Below are positions 1-4,987 of a DNA stretch of 5,627 bases, one piece after another; position 1 is the first letter of the stretch; the number at the start of each line of letters is the position of its first letter. The stretch is from Thermoanaerobaculia bacterium (GTDB lineage Bacteria > Acidobacteriota > Thermoanaerobaculia > Multivoradales > UBA5704). The DNA lies in assembly GCA_030150965.1 (NCBI GenBank), contig JASLEW010000590.1, forward strand, positions 1 through 5,627, read 5' to 3'. The notes beneath the pieces were generated by a model. That model did no database searches and was not told the DNA's origin. It saw only the letters and a list, made by a program, of their open reading frames with translations. Made by a program: the position numbers and the translations under genes.

Positions 1-1812
1 GCCGAGGAGCTCGCCGCCGCCCTGCGCGGCCGGCTGGCCGGCCCCCGCCTCGCCGGAGCGGCGGCGCGCCTGGTGCGGGAGGTCAGCGTCCTGGGCGCCG
101 GCTACCTCAACTTCTTCCTCGACCGGCCGGCGGTGACCGCCGCCCTGGTGGCCGCCGGCGCCGCGCCGGCGCCCGCCGCCGCGCGCCCCGGCAAGGCGAT
201 CGTCGAGCACACCAACATCAACCCCAACAAGGCGGCGCACATCGGCCACCTGCGCAACGCCGTGCTCGGCGACGTCCTGGCACGCTGCATGCGGAGCCTG
301 GGCCACACCGTCGAGGTGCAGAACTACATCGACGACACCGGCGTGCAGCTGGCCGACGTGGTGGTCGGCTTCCTCGACCTGCGCCGCCTCGGCGCGGCGG
401 AGGTCGCGGCCCTGCCGGAGCCCTTCGACTACCTGTGCTGGGACCTCTACAGCGAGGTGCGGCGGTGGTACGAGGCGGACGGGCCGGAGGCCGCGGCCGA
501 GCGCCGGCAGCTGGTCCGCGACACCCTGCACCAGCTGGAGGCCGGCCGCGGCGAGCGCGCCGAGATGGGGCGGCTGGTGGCGCGCCGCGTCGTCGGCCGC
601 CATCTCGCGACCATGCGCCGGCTGGGCATCTCCTACGACCTGCTCACCCACGAGAGCGACATCCTGGCGCTGCATTTCTTCGACCTCACCTTCGCCCGGC
701 TCAAGGAGAGCGGCGCCGTCCATCTGGAGACCGCGGGCAAGAACCAGGGCTGCTGGATGATGCCGCTCGCGCAGAGCGAGGAGTTCGCCGGCCTGGAGGA
801 CCCCGACAAGGTGATCGTGCGCTCCGACGGCACGGTCACCTACGTCGGCAAGGACATCGCCTATCAGCTGTGGAAGTTCGGCCTGCTGGGCAAGGACTTC
901 GGCTACCGCCGCTGGGAGGACGAGGGGGTGTGGGAGACCGCGGCGGAGAGCGCGGCGGCCCATCCGCCGTTCGGCGGCGCCGACCGGGTCATCAACGTCA
1001 TCGACAACCGCCAGAGCTATCTGCAGAAGATCGTGCGCGCCGGCCTCGACGCCCTGGGCCACCGCGAGCAGGCGGAGCGCTCGGTGCACTTCGCCTACGA
1101 GATGGTGGCGCTTTCGGCGGACACGGCGCGCCAGCTCGGCTACCGCGGCGGCGGCGACGAGGGCGACCGGGCGCTGGAGATGTCCGGCCGCAAGGGCGTC
1201 GGCGTCAAGGCCGACGACCTGATCGATCAGCTGGAGGCGAAGAGCCGCGAGGAGATCAGGAAGCGCGATCCACACGACGCTGAAAACGCCGGCGAGGGCG
1301 CCGGCCTCGACGCGCTGGCCCACCAGATCGCCGTCGCCGCGCTGCGCTTCTACATGGTCAAGGCGACCACCAACCGGGTGATCGCCTTCGATTTCGACGA
1401 GGCGCTCAACTTCGAGGGCGAGTCGGGCCCCTACCTCCAGTACTCGCTGGTGCGCGCCGCCAACATCCGCCGCCGGCTGACGGCGGCCGGCCTGGCCGAC
1501 GCGGTGGCGCCGGCGGAGGTCGCGGCGCTGCCCGCGGACCACTTCACGGGCGACCTCTGGGAGCTGATCCTGGAGGCGGCGCAGGGACCCGAGCTGGTGG
1601 ACAAGGCGATCGATGCGCTGGAGCTGTCGCTGGTCGCCCGCCAGGCGCTGCAGCTCGCCCAGCGCTTCAACTCGTTCTACCGCGGCCATCCGATCTTGCG
1701 CGAGGGCGACGCCGGGCGGCGCGCCGCGCGCCTCGCCGCGGTGCAGGTCTTCGCCGGCGCCCTGGCGGCGCTGGCCGATCTGCTGGGCATTCCCATCCCG
1801 GAAAGGATGTGA
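1..1812 (+). CDS. argS: Arginyl-tRNA synthetase, N-terminus outside window
   Basis: This class I aminoacyl-tRNA synthetase charges tRNA-Arg with arginine in the cytoplasm, using ATP. The frame is open from base 1, so the true start lies upstream. A GTG at 73 is in frame but falls inside the N-terminal tRNA-recognition (Add-1) domain, just before the motif VLGAGYLNFFL, and is not the start. Of the 603 codons visible, residues 80-83 are the HIGH signature (238-249), within NPNKAAHIGHLRNAVLGD. The KMSK-equivalent loop is EMSGRKG (M at 1180). It lacks the first lysine but keeps the downstream RKG, an arrangement I know from some ArgRS. The C-terminal DALR anticodon-binding domain covers roughly residues 430-603, with GPYLQYSLVRA at its start and a closing LLGIPIPERM. 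Family length is about 550-650 residues, so perhaps 40 residues are missing. It is followed after one base by the next gene. Confidence 0.97.
   Translation, partial: AEELAAALRGRLAGPRLAGAAARLVREVSVLGAGYLNFFLDRPAVTAALVAAGAAPAPAAARPGKAIVEHTNINPNKAAHIGHLRNAVLGDVLARCMRSLGHTVEVQNYIDDTGVQLADVVVGFLDLRRLGAAEVAALPEPFDYLCWDLYSEVRRWYEADGPEAAAERRQLVRDTLHQLEAGRGERAEMGRLVARRVVGRHLATMRRLGISYDLLTHESDILALHFFDLTFARLKESGAVHLETAGKNQGCWMMPLAQSEEFAGLEDPDKVIVRSDGTVTYVGKDIAYQLWKFGLLGKDFGYRRWEDEGVWETAAESAAAHPPFGGADRVINVIDNRQSYLQKIVRAGLDALGHREQAERSVHFAYEMVALSADTARQLGYRGGGDEGDRALEMSGRKGVGVKADDLIDQLEAKSREEIRKRDPHDAENAGEGAGLDALAHQIAVAALRFYMVKATTNRVIAFDFDEALNFEGESGPYLQYSLVRAANIRRRLTAAGLADAVAPAEVAALPADHFTGDLWELILEAAQGPELVDKAIDALELSLVARQALQLAQRFNSFYRGHPILREGDAGRRAARLAAVQVFAGALAALADLLGIPIPERM
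1802..1807 (+). promoter_or_regulatory. Ribosome binding site inside the argS 3' end
   Basis: AAAGGA lies six bases before the ATG at 1814, overlapping the last argS codons. It fixes the start of the membrane protein and supports co-transcription and translational coupling with argS, whose TGA stop is one base before that ATG. Confidence 0.7.
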
Positions 1813-1813
1813 C

Positions 1814-2554
1814 ATGGAACCGCAATCCTTCGTCCCACCTCCGCCCGCGCCGCGCAAGACGTCGCCCTGGGTCTACGTGGGCTGCGGCTGCGCGTTGCTC
1901 GTGCTGCTGGCGATCGGCGCCGGCGTGGTGATCTTCAAGAAGGTCGCCGAGGAGGGCCACAGGTTCAAGGAGGGGATGACCAACCCGCGCGTGCGCGAGG
2001 AGCGCACCCACGCCCTCCTCGCCTACAGCGAGCTTCCTGCCGGCTACTACCCGGCGGGGGCGCTCTCGATCCCGTTCGTCTTCGACATGGCGATGCTCAG
2101 CGACCGGCCGCCGGAGGGGAGCGGCAGGCCCGACCTCGGCGATCACGGCTTCGTCTTCATGAAGCTGAAGCTGGGTCACATCCCCGACACCCCGGAGGGC
2201 CGGCGGCGCATGCTCTTCCACACCAACGGCCAGGCGGGCTGGGAGCAGAACTCGGGCCTGCGCATCGAGTCGCACGAGGAGCTGGGCGACGGCGACCTCG
2301 ACGCCGGCGGCGCCCACATCCTCTACCGCGCCTCCCGCGGCGACGTCCAGATCAACAACCGCCGCCGCCAGGGCATCTCCAGCGTGATGCTGATCGACTG
2401 CCCGGACCACCGCATCCGCTTCGGCATCTGGTTCGGGCCCGACCCCGCCCCCGGCCAGCCCACATCCAGCCTGGACAAGACCGGCACCCCGGCCGACCCG
2501 AAGGCGATCGGCGACTTCGTCAACCACTTCAAGCTCTGCGCCGGGGGGGATTAG
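1814..2554 (+). CDS. Single-pass membrane-anchored protein of unknown function
   Basis: The product has 246 residues. Residues 1-18 are a proline-rich cytoplasmic-type tail (FVPPPPAP) ending in Arg-Lys. Residues 19-41 form one hydrophobic helix containing a CGC motif (C24, C26), and KK follows at 42-43. The remaining ~200 residues are a soluble domain. Near its start is the segment LPAGYYPAGALSIPFVFDMA (65-84 approx.). The domain ends near HFKLC. It has no catalytic motif I recognise. Basic residues flank the helix on both sides, so orientation is not certain. N-inside with an extracytoplasmic domain is my preference because of the short tail. The ATG at 1814 is chosen for its Shine-Dalgarno and its position one base after the argS stop. 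The same frame is open upstream within argS, but that part is an off-frame reading. The link to argS is positional and does not imply a role in translation. Confidence 0.85.
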   Translation: MEPQSFVPPPPAPRKTSPWVYVGCGCALLVLLAIGAGVVIFKKVAEEGHRFKEGMTNPRVREERTHALLAYSELPAGYYPAGALSIPFVFDMAMLSDRPPEGSGRPDLGDHGFVFMKLKLGHIPDTPEGRRRMLFHTNGQAGWEQNSGLRIESHEELGDGDLDAGGAHILYRASRGDVQINNRRRQGISSVMLIDCPDHRIRFGIWFGPDPAPGQPTSSLDKTGTPADPKAIGDFVNHFKLCAGGD

Positions 2555-2563
2555 AAACAGCCC

Positions 2564-2587
2564 ATCGCTGCGGTCCGCGCCAGCGAT
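2564..2587. terminator. Hairpin between convergent genes
   Basis: ATCGCTG (2564-2570) and CAGCGAT (2581-2587) form a perfect 7-bp stem around a 10-base GC-rich loop. It begins ten bases after the stop of the membrane protein and lies before the stop of the convergent Cys-rich gene. It could act in both directions, but no T-run follows on either strand, so intrinsic termination is not demonstrated. Confidence 0.35.
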
Positions 2588-2606
2588 CACGGCCAGTACG
2601 GCGACT

Positions 2607-2620
2607 GCTGCTCCGGCAGC
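2607..2620. terminator. Second short GC-rich hairpin in the convergent gap
   Basis: GCTGC, loop TCCG, GCAGC: a 5-bp stem with a four-base loop, six bases downstream of the Cys-rich protein's stop on the - strand. It may end transcription of that gene or stabilise its 3' end. No T-tract is present. Short stems like this also arise by chance in DNA this GC-rich. Confidence 0.25.
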
Positions 2621-2625
2621 CGGTC

Positions 2626-2961
2626 TCAATTCGCCGAGCCGGCTGCGCTCCAGCCGCCGGCTGCCGTGGCGCCGGCTCGCGGCTGAGCGCATGCCTCCCG
2701 GCCTTTCGCCGCCGAGATCAGCCAGTCCGCGGGAGTCTCCGCACCACTGGCCGCGGCGCAGATCGCCCTCCTGCAGGTGCACGGGCCGGTCTGGATGCAC
2801 CCTCCTGCGAGGGGCGAAAGCACGCACTGGGAACAGCCGGCAGATACCACCTGACAGGCCATCCCGCATTGGGCGTGGGCGGGGGAAGCTGCGAGCAGGA
2901 AAACCAAGCCGAGCGCGACCGCGGTGCACACGATAACAGTGCCGTCCAACCGCTTTCCCAT
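2626..2961 (-). CDS. Small secreted cysteine-rich protein
   Basis: The product has 111 residues. Residues 1-30 are a classical Sec signal peptide: GKR at the N-terminus, a hydrophobic core (VALGLVFLLAA), and a cleavage site SPAHA|Q after residue 30. The predicted mature part starts QCGMAC and has cysteines at 32, 36, 43, 46, 55, 61, 63 and 68, that is eight in 37 residues, then a lone C91. This suits up to four disulfides outside the cytoplasm, or less likely a metal site. Residues 70-111 are Ala/Gly-rich with no clear fold. I take the ATG at 2961 because AGGAG lies six bases upstream. A GTG at 2964 would leave only three bases. The gene has the same strand as the radical SAM operon, but 150 bp separate them and it may have its own promoter. 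Function is unknown. Confidence 0.75.
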   Translation of the reverse strand: MGKRLDGTVIVCTAVALGLVFLLAASPAHAQCGMACQVVSAGCSQCVLSPLAGGCIQTGPCTCRRAICAAASGAETPADWLISAAKGREACAQPRAGATAAGGWSAAGSAN

Positions 2962-2967
2962 CACGTT

Positions 2968-2972
2968 CTCCT
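2968..2972 (-). promoter_or_regulatory. Ribosome binding site of the Cys-rich gene
   Basis: AGGAG on the - strand, six bases before the ATG at 2961. This spacing is why the ATG is preferred over the adjacent GTG at 2964. Confidence 0.65.
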
Positions 2973-3007
2973 CTCAGGACGCCTTGCGGACGAAGCAGCG
3001 AGGGGCC

Positions 3008-3030
3008 GCTGCCGCGGCGCCACCGGCAGC
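3008..3030 (-). terminator. Hairpin between the radical SAM gene and the Cys-rich gene
   Basis: GCTGCCG (3008-3014) and CGGCAGC (3024-3030) form a perfect 7-bp stem with a nine-base loop. It sits 82 bases after the radical SAM stop and 47 bases before the Cys-rich start. It could be a terminator of the radical SAM operon or part of the next gene's leader. There is no T-run after it on the - strand. Confidence 0.35.
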
Positions 3031-3033
3031 TTG

Positions 3034-3039
3034 ACTATA
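3034..3039 (-). promoter_or_regulatory. Possible -10 element for the Cys-rich gene
   Basis: TATAGT on the - strand, 73 bases before the ATG at 2961, is an AT-rich island in otherwise very GC-rich sequence and is close to the housekeeping -10 consensus. I see no convincing -35 at 16-18 bases upstream, so this is only a candidate. If used, it would make the Cys-rich gene independent of the radical SAM operon. Confidence 0.2.
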
Positions 3040-3111
3040 CAACCCTCGCGGCGGCCGAGCGCGCAGCGGGGCACACGCGCCGCACCTGCTTCGACACGCG
3101 ACACGCCGCCG

Positions 3112-4140
3112 TCACGGCGCGCACCTGAGCCCTTCCTCCGCCCGGCGCAGCGCCTGGCCCCAACTGGTGAGCGGCGCCGTGGCGCGAGGCGCCTCGACGA
3201 CCGAGGCGAAGGCGGCTCGACAGAGACGGCGGAAGGCGGGTTGGCGCTCGCGGCGCCAGCGCTCGGCGAGCGCCGGCAGCGGCGCGTCATGGAGGTTGCC
3301 CAGCGAGAGGTGGCGTGGGAACCCATACTCGAGCGGCACCACCTCGCCGTCGGCCTCGATCACGAGCGGCTGTACGAGCGCGGAGAGCGGTGAGCAGATG
3401 TCGGCATCGGCTTCGGTGGCACCGGCGAAGAACTGGCCGGCGCGTCCGGCGATGGCGCGGCGGCTCACGAAGTCCAGATGAACGCGCAACCTCTCGCCAT
3501 AGCGCTCCTGGAGCTCCGCGGCAACCAGGAACGCCCAGCTCCCCTCCTCATCGTCCGGACACTCCTCGGCCAGGATCTCGCCAGCCCGTCCGGCCGGCTC
3601 GAGCGGATGGATCTGCAGCAGGCGCGCTCCCTGCTCGACGGCGAAGGCGGCAACCCAGTCGAGCTCGTGCAGGTTGTGCTGCGTGAGAGTGAAGAGAAAC
3701 CCGAACGGCAGGCCGGTCCGCCGCAGACCGGGCAGGCGTCCGGACATCGTGGCGAAGGCGCGTGGGTCGCTGCGCATGCGGTCGTGCGAGGCCGGCATGC
3801 CGTCGAGGCTGATGACCAGAAGATCGAGAGCACCGGCAAGTGAGGCGAGGCGGCGCTCGTCGAGCAGCATGCCGTTGGTGGTCAACGCCGTGAACATGCC
3901 GAGCCGGCGGGCGGTGCCCAGAAGCTCCGGCAGCGGGGGGTACAGCAGCGGTTCGCCGCCCGATACCGCCATCGCCGTGTAGCCCTCGGCGGCGGCGGCG
4001 TCAAGAGCCTTGCACAGGAGCCCCACGGCCAGGCCGCCGCGCACCTCGGGACCCGAGGACGAGTAGCAGTGAAGGCACCGTAGGTTGCAGCGGCGAGTCG
4101 GGTGCACCTGGACGACCCGTGTGGCTCCCGTGCAGCTCAT
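3112..4140 (-). CDS. Radical SAM protein with reduced SPASM/twitch-like C-terminus, probable peptide maturase
   Basis: The product has 342 residues. The radical SAM cluster motif is CNLRCLHC (C18, C22, C25), set in VHPTRRCNLRCLHCYSSSGP. It binds the [4Fe-4S] cluster that cleaves S-adenosylmethionine to a 5'-deoxyadenosyl radical. GGEP follows at 61-64, TTNG at 87-90, SLDG at 111-114, and LLQIHPLEPAGRA near 174-186 is a late barrel strand. From about 249 there is a SPASM/twitch-like pattern, C249...EADGEVVP...LGN, but the usual Cys after VVP is Leu (270). Only C249, C307 and C340 remain in this half. ATG 4140 is chosen because it lies 10 bp after the stop of the small upstream gene and just before the conserved motif. 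The frame extends to 4344, but that part only mirrors the small gene. The Shine-Dalgarno is weak, so translation may be coupled. The substrate is inferred to be the upstream product. Confidence 0.92.
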   Translation of the reverse strand: MSCTGATRVVQVHPTRRCNLRCLHCYSSSGPEVRGGLAVGLLCKALDAAAAEGYTAMAVSGGEPLLYPPLPELLGTARRLGMFTALTTNGMLLDERRLASLAGALDLLVISLDGMPASHDRMRSDPRAFATMSGRLPGLRRTGLPFGFLFTLTQHNLHELDWVAAFAVEQGARLLQIHPLEPAGRAGEILAEECPDDEEGSWAFLVAAELQERYGERLRVHLDFVSRRAIAGRAGQFFAGATEADADICSPLSALVQPLVIEADGEVVPLEYGFPRHLSLGNLHDAPLPALAERWRRERQPAFRRLCRAAFASVVEAPRATAPLTSWGQALRRAEEGLRCAP

Positions 4141-4150
4141 GGGGTCCCGT

Positions 4151-4516
4151 CTAGATGCCCGCGCCAGCAGCGACGTTGGCGGAAGCGACTGCAGCGGGAG
4201 CGACGTTCTGCGTGACCTGCACCACCGTCCGGTAGACCGCTGGAATGCCGTAGGGAAAGACGATGACGCCCCAGGCCTGACCCTCTCGGAACTTGCCGAC
4301 CACCGAGGCCACGGCCCTGCCCTCGACGAGGAAAGAGCCGACAACCTGATCGACCGCCGGTTGGCCGTAGCGTTGCCAACCCAGGAGCTGGACGGCTTCG
4401 TCCTCCAGCACCGTGTCGATCAGATCCAGCGACCGCTTGTCGAGCCCGTGACGGTCGCCGTGCAGCTCGCGCAGCAGCTCCGAGCCGCGCTTCTTGGGAT
4501 TGATGTTCTCGCTCAT
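4151..4516 (-). CDS. Putative RiPP precursor or peptide substrate of the radical SAM enzyme
   Basis: The product has 121 residues. I do not recognise a named family. It has a charged, helix-prone N-terminal half (ELLRELHGDRHGLDKRSLDLIDTVLEDEA, positions 13-41, shown here only as a landmark), then a more hydrophobic part. A six-residue element occurs twice: Y50-G-Q-P-A-V and Y89-G-I-P-A-V. The last 18 residues, NVAPAAVASANVAAGAGI, consist mainly of Ala, Val, Gly and Asn, much like cores of heavily modified peptides. There is no cysteine, so thioether products are excluded. No signal peptide or membrane helix is seen. The ATG at 4516 has a perfect AAGGAGG four bases upstream. A TTG at 4531 is rejected. 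Ten bases separate it from the radical SAM gene, so the two form one operon. A small stand-alone regulatory or structural protein remains possible. Confidence 0.8.
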   Translation of the reverse strand: MSENINPKKRGSELLRELHGDRHGLDKRSLDLIDTVLEDEAVQLLGWQRYGQPAVDQVVGSFLVEGRAVASVVGKFREGQAWGVIVFPYGIPAVYRTVVQVTQNVAPAAVASANVAAGAGI

Positions 4517-4520
4517 GGAT

Positions 4521-4527
4521 CCTCCTT
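4521..4527 (-). promoter_or_regulatory. Consensus ribosome binding site of the small gene
   Basis: AAGGAGG on the - strand, four bases before ATG 4516. It is the strongest Shine-Dalgarno in the window, while the downstream radical SAM gene has only a weak one. A precursor made in excess over its enzyme would fit this pattern. Confidence 0.85.
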
Positions 4528-4537
4528 GCAATCCGCC

Positions 4538-4559
4538 GGCGCCGTGAGAGCGCCACGGC
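4538..4559 (-). promoter_or_regulatory. Overlapping alternative hairpins in the leader of the small gene
   Basis: GCCGTG (4541-4546) pairs with CACGGC (4554-4559), a 6-bp stem with a seven-base loop. A second stem, GGCGC (4538-4542) with GCGCC (4550-4554), uses some of the same bases, so the two exclude each other. They end about ten bases before the Shine-Dalgarno. A regulatory leader is possible, but GC-rich DNA produces such pairs by chance. Confidence 0.2.
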
Positions 4560-4592
4560 TGGTGAGAAGGGAGGCGCCCGGCGGGGCCGAAG

Positions 4593-4617
4593 TGTTACGG
4601 CGAGCGCCCCCTTTTTC
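4593..4617 (-). promoter_or_regulatory. Possible promoter of the precursor/radical SAM operon
   Basis: On the - strand GAAAAA (4617-4612) and GTAACA (4598-4593) are separated by 13 bases, about 77 bases before ATG 4516. The two-block form, unlike the housekeeping consensus, resembles promoters of extracytoplasmic-function sigma factors. The assignment is by appearance only. A second GAAAAA block occurs about 25 bases further upstream on the same strand. Confidence 0.22.
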
Positions 4618-4628
4618 GCCTCTCCCCC

Positions 4629-4634
4629 TTGACA
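4629..4634 (+). promoter_or_regulatory. TTGACA, possible -35 box facing right
   Basis: This is a perfect -35 hexamer on the + strand in the divergent intergenic region, 62 bases before the GTG at 4696. No acceptable -10 hexamer is seen at 16-19 bases, so promoter function is doubtful. If active, it would read into the decayed region to the right. Confidence 0.2.
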
Positions 4635-4822
4635 GGATTTTTCGGCCGACGCGCGAGCATCCTGAGATCGGCGCTCGAAGGGCAGGGGAAGGCCCGTGAG
4701 CTGGGCGCCCGAGATCGATCTCGCGGCGAGCCTCTGGCGCCCCCTCGACGATATGCCTCGCCGGACGCTCGCTGCGGGCAAACGCATGCCGGGCCAGGGC
4801 GGCCGGACGGTCCGCGAAGGGG
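4635..4822 (+). other. Stretch without a clear gene
   Basis: A GTG at 4696 preceded by GGGGAAGG opens a frame beginning MSWAPEIDLAASLWRPLDDM. After about 45 codons that frame turns into Arg/Pro-rich sequence typical of off-frame GC-rich DNA, and it ends at 5028. It may be the start of a gene frameshifted into the anti-sigma-like fragment that follows. No RNA gene, repeat or mobile element is seen. Confidence 0.4.
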
Positions 4823-4987
4823 GCCCTGGAACAGGACCTCGCCGCCGAGCGCGCGAGCCGAGCAAACCTCGCCGCCGAAATCGCCGGAGCGCCGCAGATC
4901 AACGTGCCTCTGCTCGCCCTCGGCCAGGAACGCTCGGACGGCAGCGGAGCGCCCGCCGAGCGCCTCACCCTCCGCCTGGAAACGCCT
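4823..4987 (+). pseudogene. Fragment resembling the extracytoplasmic part of an anti-sigma-type membrane protein
   Basis: The frame read from 4823 gives a short coiled-coil-like run (ALEQDLAAERASRANLAAEI), followed by APQINVPLLALGQERSDG and AERLTLRLE. This order of helical linker, then PQ-N-P-L-L-L, then the first strands of a beta domain is what I associate with the C-terminal halves of zinc-finger anti-sigma-like proteins. The frame has no ATG, GTG or TTG between its upstream stop (4697-4699) and 4904. No zinc-finger (HxxxCxxC) or transmembrane segment precedes it. The similarity stops at about 4987, where the neighbouring frame takes over with the next gene's membrane segment. I read it as a remnant, possibly joined by deletion to the SGNH gene. 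The family call is tentative. Confidence 0.4.

Noticed and set aside
1180..1197. EMSGRKG in place of KMSK in the arginyl-tRNA synthetase, considered as a defect
   Set aside because: Arginyl-tRNA synthetases often lack the canonical first lysine. The RKG that follows and all other motifs are intact, so activity is not in doubt.
435..1283. A 282-codon + strand frame inside argS
   Set aside because: It is an off-frame reading of a clear synthetase domain, very rich in Arg, Pro and Gly.
1667..2929. A 420-codon open frame on the - strand under argS, the membrane protein and the Cys-rich gene
   Set aside because: It is antisense to three better supported genes, has Arg/Ala/Gly/Val-rich low-complexity text and no recognisable domain. 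Long antisense frames are expected at this GC content.
3107..3119. Near-perfect palindrome CGCCGT-C-ACGGCG over the radical SAM stop codon
   Set aside because: The one-base centre cannot form a full RNA hairpin, there is no T-run, and such palindromes are common in GC-rich DNA.
2869..3393. A 174-codon + strand frame across the intergenic gap and radical SAM 3' end
   Set aside because: Its start is inside the antisense of the Cys-rich signal peptide, and most of it mirrors the radical SAM C-terminus.
4141..4344. A longer start for the radical SAM gene
   Set aside because: The extra 68 residues overlap the small gene in another frame and look random (Ser/Arg-rich). The ATG at 4140 directly precedes conserved sequence.
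4085..4699. A 204-codon + strand frame opposite the small gene
   Set aside because: The opposite strand has a perfect Shine-Dalgarno, tight spacing to the radical SAM gene and protein-like composition. This frame has none of these.
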